A stretch of DNA of 64,000 nt from an uncultured Verrucomicrobiota bacterium (GCA_903848465.1 CAINGK010000196.1:39570-103569); one strand, 5' to 3'. Shown: positions 51,502-62,312, counted from the first letter of the stretch. The notes: generated by a model not told the origin, from the sequence alone. A program made the numbers and translations.

Positions 51502-53895
51502 ATGAAAACGGTTTCTGCCTTCTTTCTGCTCATCGCCACCGCTTCCGCCGATCCTCAGCTCTCATCGTGGTACACCGCTAGTTCGAGCAAGTACGCCCGC
51601 ATCACCGAGACCGATGCCTCGCTGGCTGCAGGAACCTCCGAAACAACATGGACGCGCACCAGCGGACCCAACACCCTGGCGCAAACACTGCCGGTGTATG
51701 CGGGGCCGCAGCAGATCGACTACAGCACCAGTTGGGTCTATTTGAAGACGCCCGATCTGGCCACCTACCTCATGGGGCCATGGTATGACAATGCAGCGAA
51801 GTCCGCTCTCTTCGTCAACGTTCCGGTAAACCAGAAAATCATCGCCCGCTTCCCGCGCAGCAGCACCATCCTCACCACCAAGACGGGCACGCAGGGACTA
51901 ACTGTAGGCGGGGTGTTGCAGGACGCCGTAGGCCACTATACGGACGGGGTGGCCATCTTTGATCCGACGGACGGCTTCTCCTATGCCAACGGCACCGAAT
52001 CCTCCCCCGGCACCGGCCAGTGGCACCGCGATGCTTATGTGAACGAGATCATCACTTTCGACAAAAGCTACGCCCATCAGCAGAACACCGGCAAGTACCA
52101 CAACCACGCCAACCCCTATGGTCTGCGTTACCTGCTGGGCGACAATGTGACCTACGACTCGACGGCGAAGACCTATGCCGAAGGCAATACCGCCGCGCCT
52201 GCCAAGCACTCTCCCATCCTCGGCTGGATGTTTGATGGTCTGCCAGTTTACGGACCCTATGGCTACAGCAGCGCGCTGGATGCCACCAGCGGTGTGCGCC
52301 GCATGATCGGCGGGTTCGTCTTGCGCGATGGAACCACCACGGGCGTGGACAACATCACCACCGCAGGCCGCACGGTGCCCGCGTGGTCTCTGCGAAATGG
52401 CGGCACCTCCGTGGCCGGACCTGCCGTCAGCACCACCTACCCACTGGGCCGTTACATCGAGGATAACGCCTATCTGGGAGACCTGCAAAAAAGCTCCGGG
52501 GTGTATTACACCGTGGGAGTCGATTTCGATCTCAATGAATACAACGTGCGCTACTGCGTGACGCCGGAATTTCCCAACGGGACCTGGGCTTACTTTCTCA
52601 ATGTCACCAGCGCTGGCGTGCCCCAGTTCCCTTACATGTGCAATCGCTGGTTTTACGGTTCTCCTACTGGCGGAGCCGTCACGAGCGTGACCGAGACCGT
52701 CACCAACTACTTCAAAGGCGGCGAAAATCTCGTCGAAACCGCCAGCATGGGGACGGTAAACACCACCACGGGTGACGTGACAATCTCCTGGACCAGCGTG
52801 GAGGGCGGCAGTTACCAGATCCAAGCTTCCACAGATCTCACTACTTGGAGCACCCTGGCCACGGCCCAGCCCGCCGCCTCCAATGCCACCAGCACCAGTG
52901 TGACCGAGAGCAACGCCACCAGCAATGGCAGGGGGTTCTACACGATCCAGCGCAGTGCCCTGGCCACCTATGATGGTGGCGGAGGCATCACCTATGCCGC
53001 GCCGACGGCCACGACGAGCGCCGCGAGCGTGGTCGGCAGCAGTACCGCCACACTCAATGGCTCGGTGAACGCCAATGGCATCAGCACGACCGTGACCTTC
53101 CAATATGGCACCACGACGAGCTACGGCAGCTCCATTTCGGCTTCCACGCTCATCAGCAACACGAGCACCAGCGTGAGCGCTGCCATCACGGGCTTGGCCG
53201 CGACGACGACTTACCACTGCCGTGTGGTGGCCACCAACAGCTACGGCACGACTTATGGCAGCGACGTGACCTTCACCACCAGCGCAGCAGGCACCTTCAC
53301 TGCACCCTCTGCCACCACCAGCGCGGCGAGCGCAATCGCCCGAACTTCGGCCACGCTCAATGGCACGGTCAATGCCAACTCCAGCAGCAGCACGGTGACG
53401 TTTGAATACGGCATCTCATCCACCTCCTACAGCAACTCGGTCAGTGCCACGCCCTCCCCGGTCACTGGCAGTTCCAGCACCAGCGTGGCCTACAGCCTCA
53501 CCGGACTCACGGCTGGCACGACGTATTACTTCCGTGTGAAGGCAGTCAACGCCGGCGGCACCACCTACGGCGCGCAGCAGACCTTCACCACCACCGCTGC
53601 GAGCTTTGGCACCATCAGCAGTGTGTCTCCTTCCAGCGGCAGCCGGGGCACTACGGTGACGCTGACCGTGGTGCTGGGTACCAACCCGCCTGCGCCACCC
53701 AGCAGTAATTCGCCCACCGCCACCTCCCTCACCGGCCCGGCCACGCTTACGCCGACATTCAGCCGCGATACCAATACTGGCGTGGTTACGCTGCAGTTAG
53801 TAATTCCAGCAGGAACCGCCGTGGGTGCTTATGATGTGAACGTCACCTTTGGCCCGAATACCTGGGCGTTGCCTGCAGGCTTCACTGTAAACTGA
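51502..53895 (+). CDS. Secreted YHYH-domain protein with Fn3-like repeats
   Basis: 797 aa from the start at 51502 (signal peptide KTVSAFFLLIATASAD). Residues about 20-390 form the YHYH domain: YHNHANPYGLRYLLGDNV, PILGWMFDGLPVYGPYGYSS and YCVTPEFPNGTWAYFLNVT, with several conserved His. Then comes a short module YQIQASTDLTTWSTLATAQ ... NGRGFYTIQRS that resembles the C-terminal tail of the multicopper oxidase at the window's left end, followed by two Thr/Ser-rich Fn3-like repeats (ATTSAASVVGSSTATLNGSV and ATTSAASAIARTSATLNGTV) and an Ig/IPT-like end (SVSPSSGSRGTTVTLTVVLG). Function unknown; YHYH proteins are often surface proteins found with multicopper oxidases. No membrane anchor is visible. 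Confidence 0.85.
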   Translation: MKTVSAFFLLIATASADPQLSSWYTASSSKYARITETDASLAAGTSETTWTRTSGPNTLAQTLPVYAGPQQIDYSTSWVYLKTPDLATYLMGPWYDNAAKSALFVNVPVNQKIIARFPRSSTILTTKTGTQGLTVGGVLQDAVGHYTDGVAIFDPTDGFSYANGTESSPGTGQWHRDAYVNEIITFDKSYAHQQNTGKYHNHANPYGLRYLLGDNVTYDSTAKTYAEGNTAAPAKHSPILGWMFDGLPVYGPYGYSSALDATSGVRRMIGGFVLRDGTTTGVDNITTAGRTVPAWSLRNGGTSVAGPAVSTTYPLGRYIEDNAYLGDLQKSSGVYYTVGVDFDLNEYNVRYCVTPEFPNGTWAYFLNVTSAGVPQFPYMCNRWFYGSPTGGAVTSVTETVTNYFKGGENLVETASMGTVNTTTGDVTISWTSVEGGSYQIQASTDLTTWSTLATAQPAASNATSTSVTESNATSNGRGFYTIQRSALATYDGGGGITYAAPTATTSAASVVGSSTATLNGSVNANGISTTVTFQYGTTTSYGSSISASTLISNTSTSVSAAITGLAATTTYHCRVVATNSYGTTYGSDVTFTTSAAGTFTAPSATTSAASAIARTSATLNGTVNANSSSSTVTFEYGISSTSYSNSVSATPSPVTGSSSTSVAYSLTGLTAGTTYYFRVKAVNAGGTTYGAQQTFTTTAASFGTISSVSPSSGSRGTTVTLTVVLGTNPPAPPSSNSPTATSLTGPATLTPTFSRDTNTGVVTLQLVIPAGTAVGAYDVNVTFGPNTWALPAGFTVN

Positions 53896-53907
53896 TACCG
53901 GTAGATC

Positions 53908-54603
53908 TCACTGCGGCCGCATCTTTCCCGTGCCGGGCAGCGCGCTGAGGAAGAAATAGCGTGGTGAGCGCAGCGTGTCACCGACCTCTCGGATGGCCAT
54001 GCAGAAGAGCAGTTCATCGAGCCGGCTTCTGGCTTGGGCATGATTTTTGAGATGCTCATCTAGGAATCGGCGCAGGCGCTTGTTGGCGTTGAACTCCAGC
54101 GGCACGCTGCCGAGGTTCAGCAGCAGTAGCAGGGTGATGACTCCGGCTGCCACTAGGATGGCGTTCTTCGCTATTAATATGCGGGCGATCATCAGTCCTA
54201 TGATGGCGAACACAGTGGCCATGGGAATGTAGCGGCTCATGCGGATGCAGCTCTGTCGCCATTTGAGTTCGCCGAGGCTGTCGCCGGTTTGCAGTGCATG
54301 TGCTGCTTCATGCAGGGCGATGGCCCAGGAGGACAAAGTCGTGCCCTCGGCGACATCACGGCGCAGAAACAGGCGGCGGCGGGTCGGATCGAAGTAATCG
54401 GTCACGACCGCGTTGTGTTCGACAATCTGCACGTCATCCACACCTTCGGATTTGAGAAACATCAGGGCGATTTCGCTGCCTGTGTAGGCGGTGGGGGCGC
54501 TGGCACGAAAGCCTTTGAGCATCATCGACTCATGGCGCGCCTGCGCCCAGCGGGCGACGGCAAGACCGAGGAAAAGAGCGACGACAATGAGGAGGAAGAT
54601 CAT
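53908..54603 (-). CDS. YugP-like zinc metallopeptidase (membrane)
   Basis: 231 aa from the start at 54603 (MIFLLIVVALFLGLAVARWA), which puts a TM at the very N-terminus; an upstream in-frame start at 54648 is possible. The zinc site is AIALHEAAHALQTGDSLGEL (H98-E-A-A-H102). Neighbouring conserved parts include YFDPTRRRLFLRRDVAEGTT, VPLEFNANKRLRRFLDEH and two central TMs (about 120-160). This is the YugP/PF04298 family of presumed membrane zinc proteases, whose substrates are unknown. Compared with YugP, the Gly-Ala-rich end is replaced by a basic tail (LSALPGTGKMRPQ). Convergent with the YHYH gene. Confidence 0.85.
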   Translation of the reverse strand: MIFLLIVVALFLGLAVARWAQARHESMMLKGFRASAPTAYTGSEIALMFLKSEGVDDVQIVEHNAVVTDYFDPTRRRLFLRRDVAEGTTLSSWAIALHEAAHALQTGDSLGELKWRQSCIRMSRYIPMATVFAIIGLMIARILIAKNAILVAAGVITLLLLLNLGSVPLEFNANKRLRRFLDEHLKNHAQARSRLDELLFCMAIREVGDTLRSPRYFFLSALPGTGKMRPQ

Positions 54604-54701
54604 GAGGCAGGGGAAGAAACACCCTCGCAGTAATACGGGTGCTGGCAAACCGTCCGTGCGTTGATCTTGCGTTAAGGCAGGGGGCGTGATTGCATGCCTG
54701 C

Positions 54702-55724
54702 ATGATTCGTTTCGCCCTCCTGCCTTTCGTCTGCCTGCTGGCCGCAGGTGTCTCCCATGCTGAAGACATCCTGGGACAAGGCGACTTTCGTTACCGGGTC
54801 GTTCCTAGCTGGGGACGTGAGGCGCTGGCGCAGGTGAATGTGAAAAACGGCCATGCCGTGGCGCTCGATTCGCAGGGGCGGCTGCTGTTTCTGACCGATG
54901 ATGTCAGGAACAATGTGATTATTCTTGACCCGAAAACCGGTACCCTGATCAAGCACTGGACGGCACGTATGCCGGGGGCACATGGGATGAGCCTCGTGCG
55001 CGAAGGGGAGCGCGAAGTGCTCTTCATCACGGACACGCAACTGCATGAAGTGCGCAAACTGACGCTCGATGGCGAGGAACTGGCGCAGTACCCATGGCCG
55101 GAAAAGGCGAAGCTGCATGCGAGTGCCAATGAATACCGGCCGTCGAAGACGATCCATTTCGCGAATGGGGAGTTCTGCGTGTTCGACGGCTACGGGAAGG
55201 ACTACATCTTTCATTACAAGCCGGATGGCACGCTACTGCGCTGGTGGGGCGGTAATCTGGGGGAAGGGGAGAATCAATTGAAGCATTGGGGGCCGCATGG
55301 CGGGGCTTTGGATGTGTCGGATTCAGCAAAAACGCGCCTCATCATCGCCATGAGCGACCAGCAGGAAATCAAACGTTTCACGGCGGAGGGGCACTTCATT
55401 GACAAAATCGCGATGCCGGGTGGTAACCCGCGCGACATCGTCTTTTGCGGCGAGTTCGCGATTGTGCCGCATCTGGGGGACCAATGGCCGAAGGACAGAA
55501 ACTCCCCCGGCTTCATTTCCATCGTGGACCGCGAATATCGGATCGTGTCGAACATCGGTGCTCCGGCGGCGGTTTACCAGGATGGCGTGCTGCGGCCGAT
55601 GCAGAGCGATCACAAGACCTTCATTCATCCCCATGGCGTGGCCGTGGATGCCGAGGGAAACCTTTATGTGGCGCAGTTTTCCTCCCAGGCGGCCCCATTG
55701 CTAAAACTGGAGCGCATCAAGTGA
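54702..55724 (+). CDS. Secreted NHL-type beta-propeller protein
   Basis: 340 aa from the start at 54702 with a signal peptide (MIRFALLPFVCLLAAGVSHA). Repeating blades of the NHL/peptidyl-amidating-lyase-like kind: NGHAVALDSQGRLLFLTDDV, NNVIILDPKTGTLIKHWTAR, HEVRKLTLDGEELAQYPWPE, IHFANGEFCVFDGYGKDYIF, HGGALDVSDSAKTRLIIAMS and IHPHGVAVDAEGNLYVAQFS. Six blades can be counted roughly. No catalytic residues are certain. Probably a periplasmic or secreted binding protein or lyase; the Pro-rich secreted protein gene follows at 97 bases on the same strand. Confidence 0.8.
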   Translation: MIRFALLPFVCLLAAGVSHAEDILGQGDFRYRVVPSWGREALAQVNVKNGHAVALDSQGRLLFLTDDVRNNVIILDPKTGTLIKHWTARMPGAHGMSLVREGEREVLFITDTQLHEVRKLTLDGEELAQYPWPEKAKLHASANEYRPSKTIHFANGEFCVFDGYGKDYIFHYKPDGTLLRWWGGNLGEGENQLKHWGPHGGALDVSDSAKTRLIIAMSDQQEIKRFTAEGHFIDKIAMPGGNPRDIVFCGEFAIVPHLGDQWPKDRNSPGFISIVDREYRIVSNIGAPAAVYQDGVLRPMQSDHKTFIHPHGVAVDAEGNLYVAQFSSQAAPLLKLERIK

Positions 55725-55821
55725 ATGCAACTTTCACAATGCTGGTGGGTTATTAACCGCAATGAACAACGAGTCCAGCTATCAGGTTGCCAACAGAGCG
55801 CAGCGGCGGAAATTGGCCGTC

Positions 55822-56544
55822 ATGCGTCCTCTGGTTCTCTTATTTGCCCTCATCGCGGCTGCCGTGGCTCAGTCTGAAGGGGACAAGCCTGCACCTCCTC
55901 CGCCGAAGTCGGATGATGGACCGTCGCATCGTGACGGCCAGCGCCATGGTCCTCCTGGCATGGGCAGGCAGCGTGGGTTTGATGGTTTTGAAAAGCTCTC
56001 TGAGGCCGAAAAACTGAAAGTGCGCGCCGCCTTTGAAAAGGCCTGGCAGCGTCCCGAGGTCATTGAATCACGCGACAAGGCGTTGAAGGCGAATGAAGAG
56101 ATGCGCAATACGGTGCATGCTGCGCTGAAGGAAATTGACCCGGAAGTCGTGGGCATCCTGGAGAAGATCAAGCCGCAGTTCCCGATGGATCAGCTTGGTC
56201 TGCCGGAAATGCCGAAGCCGGATTCACCTGAGTTTGGGCACATGGCGGCGGTCCGGCTCGGGGCGGAGTTGATCTCGATCTCAAAGCCTGAGCGGCGCGA
56301 GGAAACACGGCGTTTTCATGAGCGGCTCTTGCAACTGCCGCTGGTTAAGCAAGCGCTGGCGAAGCTGGATGAACTGCCGCCGGACCAGCGCATTGAGGCC
56401 TTCAAAAAATTACGGGATACCTACCGCGAAGCTGCGAGACAGGAATTCATGAAATTCGGCGATCGAGGCGAGGGTAAAGACGGATTCCGCCGTCCGCCAC
56501 CGGAGCAGGACAAGCCTGCTCCTCCTGGGGAACCGAAGCCGTAA
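55822..56544 (+). CDS. Secreted Pro-rich, charged-helix protein of unknown function
   Basis: 240 aa from the start at 55822 (MRPLVLLFALIAAAVAQSEG); the frame is open 20 codons further upstream without leader features. After the signal peptide comes a Pro/Gly/His-rich stretch (KPAPPPPKSDDGPSHRDGQ, RHGPPGMGRQRG), then a mostly helical domain full of Lys/Glu/Arg (KLSEAEKLKVRAAFEKAWQR, VIESRDKALKANEEMRNTVH, DELPPDQRIEAFKKLRDTYR) and a Pro-rich end. The helical part has a faint CpxP/Spy-like flavour, but no LTxxQ motif. Not recognised as a named family. Confidence 0.68.
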   Translation: MRPLVLLFALIAAAVAQSEGDKPAPPPPKSDDGPSHRDGQRHGPPGMGRQRGFDGFEKLSEAEKLKVRAAFEKAWQRPEVIESRDKALKANEEMRNTVHAALKEIDPEVVGILEKIKPQFPMDQLGLPEMPKPDSPEFGHMAAVRLGAELISISKPERREETRRFHERLLQLPLVKQALAKLDELPPDQRIEAFKKLRDTYREAARQEFMKFGDRGEGKDGFRRPPPEQDKPAPPGEPKP

Positions 56545-56550
56545 ATCGGC

Positions 56551-57339
56551 TCAGTCGCCGCCGCCTGCTTCTTTGCGGGTGTTGCCAAAGGCGTCTTTGA
56601 CGGCAGCCACGGCATAGTCGCGATTGAGCTTGGTGATCCAGCGGACGCTGATCTCCTTGGGGCAGGCGGCTTCGCACTCGTACTGGTTGGTGCAGTTGCC
56701 GAAGCCTTCTTTGTCCATCTGGCGGACCATGCCGAGGGTACGGCGGTCTTTTTCGGGCTGGCCTTGGGGAAGGGAGTTGAGCTGGCCTGCTTTTGCGGAG
56801 ACGAAAAGCATGGCGCTGGCATTTTTACAGGCGGCCACGCAGGCACCGCAGCCGATGCACTCGGCGGCGTCCATGGCGGCGTCGGCAACGACCTTGCCAA
56901 TGGGGAGGGCGTTGGCGTCCTGCGGTGCACCGGTGCGCACGCTGATGAATCCGCCGGCCTGCTGAATGCGGTCAAAGGCCCCACGATCAATCATGAGATC
57001 CTTCAGGACTGGGAAGGCACGCGCGCGGAAAGGCTCGACCCAGATGGTGTCGCCGGTGCGGAATTTGCGCATGTGAAGCTGGCAGGTGGTGGTGGCTTTC
57101 GCCGGACCGTGCGGCACGCCATTGATCTGCATGGAGCAGGCACCGCAGATGCCTTCACGGCAGTCATGGTCAAAGGCCACAGGATCTTCGCCCTTGGAGA
57201 TGAGGCGCTCGTTGATGATGTCCATCATCTCCAGGAAGGAGGCATGATCGGGAATGTCCGGGGCGTCGATGTCCTGGAAATGACCTGGCTGTGAGCCGTT
57301 CTGACGCCAGACTTTGAGGTGCAGATTGAGTTGAGACAT
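56551..57339 (-). CDS. sdhB: Succinate dehydrogenase/fumarate reductase iron-sulfur subunit
   Basis: 262 aa from the start at 57339. Plant-type ferredoxin domain with Cys60, Cys65, Cys68 ([11 protein letters not shown]) and Cys86 (TTTCQLHM) for the 2Fe-2S centre; C-terminal domain with [15 protein letters not shown] (Cys161, 164, 167, 171) and [15 protein letters not shown] (Cys216, 222, 226) for the other two clusters. It passes electrons from SdhA flavin to the quinone site in SdhC. It is separated from sdhA by an inserted two-gene module, with a 22-base gap to the nucleotidyltransferase gene. Longer than E. coli SdhB; it fits the SdhCAB type of Bacteroidota/Verrucomicrobiota. Confidence 0.96.
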   Translation of the reverse strand: MSQLNLHLKVWRQNGSQPGHFQDIDAPDIPDHASFLEMMDIINERLISKGEDPVAFDHDCREGICGACSMQINGVPHGPAKATTTCQLHMRKFRTGDTIWVEPFRARAFPVLKDLMIDRGAFDRIQQAGGFISVRTGAPQDANALPIGKVVADAAMDAAECIGCGACVAACKNASAMLFVSAKAGQLNSLPQGQPEKDRRTLGMVRQMDKEGFGNCTNQYECEAACPKEISVRWITKLNRDYAVAAVKDAFGNTRKEAGGGD

Positions 57340-57361
57340 GGGAATTTGGATGGATGAAAAA

Positions 57362-57937
57362 TTAAGCGGCAAGGGCGATCTCCTGGCTGATCTGAGCCAG
57401 ATTGAAATGAATCCACCGTGTTTCGCCAACGTAATGGTCGAGGGCCTCAGTGGCGCGGCTTTGGAGTTGAGCGGTAGTGAAGTAACGCTGGCGGGCCAGG
57501 GCGAGGATGTCAGCCTGATCGTTCGATGAAAATCTGGAGAGCTTGGACACTGCCAGATCGACCGGGCAGAAGACGAGCAGGTGAATCAGACGTCGCTCAT
57601 TGCCCATGCCTTCCCACTCGACGCAGGATTCGCGGTGATTGGGATGCAGGAGGACGAAGGTGTCGTTGTTGGTGGTGTCGAAGTAGATGCTGGAGGGAGT
57701 TCCTGCCTCACGCATGTAATCGATGACCAACTCTTCAAAAGGCAGCATCAGCCGTCGGGAGAATGTGGCGTCCACGTCATCCGTATATCGTGTGCCGCAG
57801 TAGTAGTGAACGGCCATTCCACCTGCGAGATACATTTGGACGGGTTCGCTAGAATATCCTGCTTCGCGCAGGTAGCCGTCGATACGGTCCATCATTTCTC
57901 CCATGGCCAGGGTCAGGTCTGGGTGAAGACTATGCAT
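57362..57937 (-). CDS. DUF6036/AbiEii-like nucleotidyltransferase inside the sdh operon
   Basis: 191 aa from the start at 57937. N-terminal helices ([20 protein letters not shown]) lead to a nucleotidyltransferase-like core: [20 protein letters not shown] with Asp53-Asp54-Val-Asp56 (the G-G ... D-x-D pattern of the Pol-beta fold) and [20 protein letters not shown]. The C-terminal part, [20 protein letters not shown] followed by [10 protein letters not shown], is the D-L-x-x-x-K-L-x-R-x-x-x-x-D-x-x-D-I signature of AbiEii/DUF6036 proteins. These families include toxins of abortive-infection systems, though some members have other roles. It overlaps the upstream 95-aa gene by 8 bases and precedes sdhB by 22 bases. 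Confidence 0.75.
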   Translation of the reverse strand: MHSLHPDLTLAMGEMMDRIDGYLREAGYSSEPVQMYLAGGMAVHYYCGTRYTDDVDATFSRRLMLPFEELVIDYMREAGTPSSIYFDTTNNDTFVLLHPNHRESCVEWEGMGNERRLIHLLVFCPVDLAVSKLSRFSSNDQADILALARQRYFTTAQLQSRATEALDHYVGETRWIHFNLAQISQEIALAA

Positions 57938-58217
57938 GGCGCAGCCTCCTTTTGAGCGAGTTGGCGAACCGGGGAGTGTCGAAGCGGAGAGAACGAGCGA
58001 GTACACCAAAGGTGGTCTCGGCACCATTGAGCAATTTGCGAGCAGCGTTTCTGAGGTCTTGCTGATGTCCGAACCAGTCAACGCCGGCGAGGAAAAGGCA
58101 GACGGCGGCCATTTCCTGCTTTTCGATGGGGGCAAAACTGGTCCATGCATCCTCGCAGAACTCCCTGCGCTGGCTGGCGCAGAAATGGAGCAGTTCGGAC
58201 TCAGATTCGCGGGTCAT
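57930..58217 (-). CDS. 95-aa partner protein of the nucleotidyltransferase
   Basis: A small protein coded 15 bases after sdhA and overlapping the nucleotidyltransferase start by 8 bases. The sequence is charged and helical: MTRESESELLHFCASQRREF, CEDAWTSFAPIEKQEMAAVC, LFLAGVDWFGHQQDLRNAAR and a basic end [12 protein letters not shown]. There is no signal peptide, TM or recognised DNA-binding motif. The gene order (small gene first, overlapping NTase second) resembles the AbiE-type toxin-antitoxin pairs, where a small protein controls a nucleotidyltransferase, but the small protein itself is not recognisably AbiEi. Real gene status is supported by tight packing and overlap. Confidence 0.65.
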   Translation of the reverse strand: MTRESESELLHFCASQRREFCEDAWTSFAPIEKQEMAAVCLFLAGVDWFGHQQDLRNAARKLLNGAETTFGVLARSLRFDTPRFANSLKRRLRHA

Positions 58218-58232
58218 GACGGCTGAAAACCA

Positions 58233-60149
<1,917 letters not shown>

Positions 60150-60156
60150 GACGATG

Positions 60157-60191
60157 GAATGCCGAATGACGAATGCGAAATGACGAATGAA
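60157..60191. repeat. Five-unit 7-bp repeat in the sdhC-sdhA gap
   Basis: Units GAATGCC, GAATGAC, GAATGCG, AAATGAC, GAATGAA in a row (core GAATGNC). It fills almost the whole 42-base gap between the sdhC stop and the sdhA start, where a ribosome-binding site would be expected. Confidence 0.75.
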
Positions 60192-60896
60192 TCAGCGTCC
60201 GTAGCCGAAGAAGAAAATGGCGATGGGAATGGAGCAGTTGCCCACGAGGATCAGACCCGCGAAGGCGTAACCAAGTTTCTTGAACAGCGGCTCGGTCTTG
60301 TCCGTGGCGACGCCGAGCGTCTGGAACAGACTGCTGAAGCCATGACTCAGATGGCTGGAGAGCAGCAGCATAGCGATGATGTAGAAAATCACCGCCGGGG
60401 CCCAGGAGAAGCCGGCGATGACCATGCGATAAACGTCATGCACCGTGTGGCCGTCGAGTGTGGTCTTGTAGGTGCCGTAGTCGTTGCCGGCGTGGACGGT
60501 GAAGTGCAGGAGATGATAGACGATGAAAGCCAGGATGGTAAGTCCGCTCCAGATCATGGTGCGGGAGGATTTGCTGCTCACCTGCGCCTTGTGCTGACCA
60601 TACTGGGCCAGACGTGCAGCGCGGTTGGCCCGGGTCAGCGAAATCGTCGCCACAATGTGAATGACCACCGCCGTCAGCAGGCCGATGCGGGCGATCCAGA
60701 CGCCGCCGCCATGCAGCGCGGTCTGAAGCATGTGGCCGTATTCATTGATGGCATCCTTGCCGACAAAGATCAGCAGGTTGCCAATCATGTGGCCAATAAC
60801 AAAGCCGAACAATGCGAGGCCGGTCAGGGCCACCAAAATCTTCTTGCCAATGGAGGAGGCGTAAAATCGCGAAAGGGAGTCAAAAACAGCGCTCAT
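60192..60896 (-). CDS. sdhC: Succinate dehydrogenase cytochrome b558-type membrane subunit
   Basis: 234 aa with five hydrophobic segments, the b558 single-subunit type. Haem-ligand and conserved regions: ALTGLALFGFVIGHMIGNLL (His), IGLLTAVVIHIVATISLTRA (His), MIWSGLTILAFIVYHLLHFT (His) and VIFYIIAMLLLSSHLSHGFS (His). It anchors SdhAB to the membrane and binds quinone. It is the first gene of the operon, which on the minus strand reads sdhC, sdhA, 95-aa gene, nucleotidyltransferase, sdhB. Confidence 0.95.
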   Translation of the reverse strand: MSAVFDSLSRFYASSIGKKILVALTGLALFGFVIGHMIGNLLIFVGKDAINEYGHMLQTALHGGGVWIARIGLLTAVVIHIVATISLTRANRAARLAQYGQHKAQVSSKSSRTMIWSGLTILAFIVYHLLHFTVHAGNDYGTYKTTLDGHTVHDVYRMVIAGFSWAPAVIFYIIAMLLLSSHLSHGFSSLFQTLGVATDKTEPLFKKLGYAFAGLILVGNCSIPIAIFFFGYGR

Positions 60897-60983
60897 GTGG
60901 GGAGGAATTCATCATGGAGATACGATGCGGCTGTGCAAGCCGAGCGTGAATTTTTCCTGATGAGTCCCTGCTGCGAACAAGTC

Positions 60984-62126
60984 TCAATCTAATTCCACCG
61001 CCATCGTGATGCCCATGCCGCCGCCGATGCAGAGGCTGGCGATGCCGCGACGCAGGCCGTGGTCTTCGAGGTGGTGGAGCAGGGTGACCAACACGCGGGC
61101 ACCGCTGGCACCGATGGGATGACCGAGAGCGATGGCTCCGCCGCGTGGATTGAGTTGAGCGGTGTCCAGGCCGAGTTCCTTGACACAACCCAGCGCCTGC
61201 ACTGCGAAGGCTTCGTTGATCTCGAAGGCATCGATCTCATCCAGGTTCCAGCCTGTTTGGGCGCAGACTTTGCGAATGGCACCCACGGGGCCCAGGCCCA
61301 TGAGGGCTGGATCGCAGCCGACAGCGGCGCTGGCGATGATGCGTGCCCTGGGTTTCAAGCCGTGACGCGAGACGGCCTCTTCACTGGCGAGCAGGGCCAA
61401 GGCAGCGCCGTCATTAATACCCGAGGCATTGCCGGCAGTGACAGTGCCGTCTTTGCGGAAGGCTGGCTTTAGTTTCGATAGGGATTCAACCGATGTGTCG
61501 GCGCGCGGATGCTCGTCTTCGGTCAGATCCCCTGCGGGAATGATCTCGCGGTTCAAGGCGGCACGGCTGGCGGCAACGCGGCTCTGGCTGAGGGCGGCGA
61601 AGGCATCCTGTTCGGCGCGGGTGATGCTGTGTTTGTCAGCAATGCGTTCGGCGGTTTCGCCCATGCCGATTTTGAGCAGGGGATCGGTGAGACCATCGAC
61701 GAACATGGCGTCTTGCATGGCTGAGTCGCCGAGCTTTTTGCCCCAGCGGAGATCCATGGCGTAATGCGGCGCGCGGCTCATCAGTTCCACGCCGCCAGCG
61801 AGCACGAGATCGTTTTCACCGCTGCGGATGGCATCGGCGGCGAGCGCGACGGCTTTGAGGGAAGAGCCGCAGGCCATGTTGACCGTGTAGGCGGGGACTT
61901 CCTGCGGTAGGCCGAGCTTGAGGCCGATCTGACGTGCCACATTCATGCCGCTGCCAGCTTGAAGGACCTGGCCGAGGATGACCTGCTGAATGTGTGCGCG
62001 GAGTTCGGATGGAAGCATCGCATTTCCGAGTGCGTGACCGAGTTCTGCGGCGGTGAGGGCTTTCAAGCCGCCGCCGAACCGGCCGATGGGGGTGCGCTTG
62101 GCTTCGATGATGTAAACGGGTTTCAT
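60984..62126 (-). CDS. Acetyl-CoA C-acyltransferase (thiolase)
   Basis: 380 aa. Thiolase motifs: YIIEAKRTPIGRFGGGLKAL at the N-terminus, acyl-binding Cys86 (VNMACGSSLKAVALAADAIR), AFEINEAFAVQALGCVKELG and GGAIALGHPIGASGARVLVT with the catalytic His, ending CIGGGMGITMAVELD with the second Cys. Condenses or cleaves acyl-CoA. Length fits the biosynthetic AtoB/PhaA or degradative FadA types, which cannot be separated here. Next on the same strand upstream (187 bases) is a CoA-transferase; together they suggest acetoacetate or short-chain fatty acid metabolism. No enoyl-CoA hydratase gene in view. Confidence 0.93.
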   Translation of the reverse strand: MKPVYIIEAKRTPIGRFGGGLKALTAAELGHALGNAMLPSELRAHIQQVILGQVLQAGSGMNVARQIGLKLGLPQEVPAYTVNMACGSSLKAVALAADAIRSGENDLVLAGGVELMSRAPHYAMDLRWGKKLGDSAMQDAMFVDGLTDPLLKIGMGETAERIADKHSITRAEQDAFAALSQSRVAASRAALNREIIPAGDLTEDEHPRADTSVESLSKLKPAFRKDGTVTAGNASGINDGAALALLASEEAVSRHGLKPRARIIASAAVGCDPALMGLGPVGAIRKVCAQTGWNLDEIDAFEINEAFAVQALGCVKELGLDTAQLNPRGGAIALGHPIGASGARVLVTLLHHLEDHGLRRGIASLCIGGGMGITMAVELD

Positions 62127-62167
62127 GGTGGTCGGCTGAGCTAGAGTGTGGGTGGGCGATGGAGGCG

Positions 62168-62206
62168 TGCTGGCGAAGGAGATATGGCTTTCCCCTCACC
62201 CCGGCC
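62168..62206 (+). repeat. Dispersed intergenic repeat, copy 1
   Basis: TGCTGGCGAAGG, about 12 bases, CCCCTCACCCCGGCCC, in the thiolase/CoA-transferase gap. The same two boxes with nearly the same spacing recur at 63826-63865. A palindrome CTCTCCGGAGAG and a C/T-to-G/A symmetric region follow this copy. Confidence 0.7.
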
Positions 62207-62312
62207 CTCTCTCCGGAGAGGAATATAACTGGCTGCGCAAGTCGGGGTCGGGGAGAGGGAGAACGGCTTTGGCTGCCTTGGATGTATCGGGAGCAATGTG
62301 ATTTAAAATGTT

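Noticed and set aside
53005..53590. Repetitive Thr/Ser codons suggesting a CRISPR or satellite array
   Set aside because: These are two Fn3-like protein repeats in frame; no spacer-repeat pattern.
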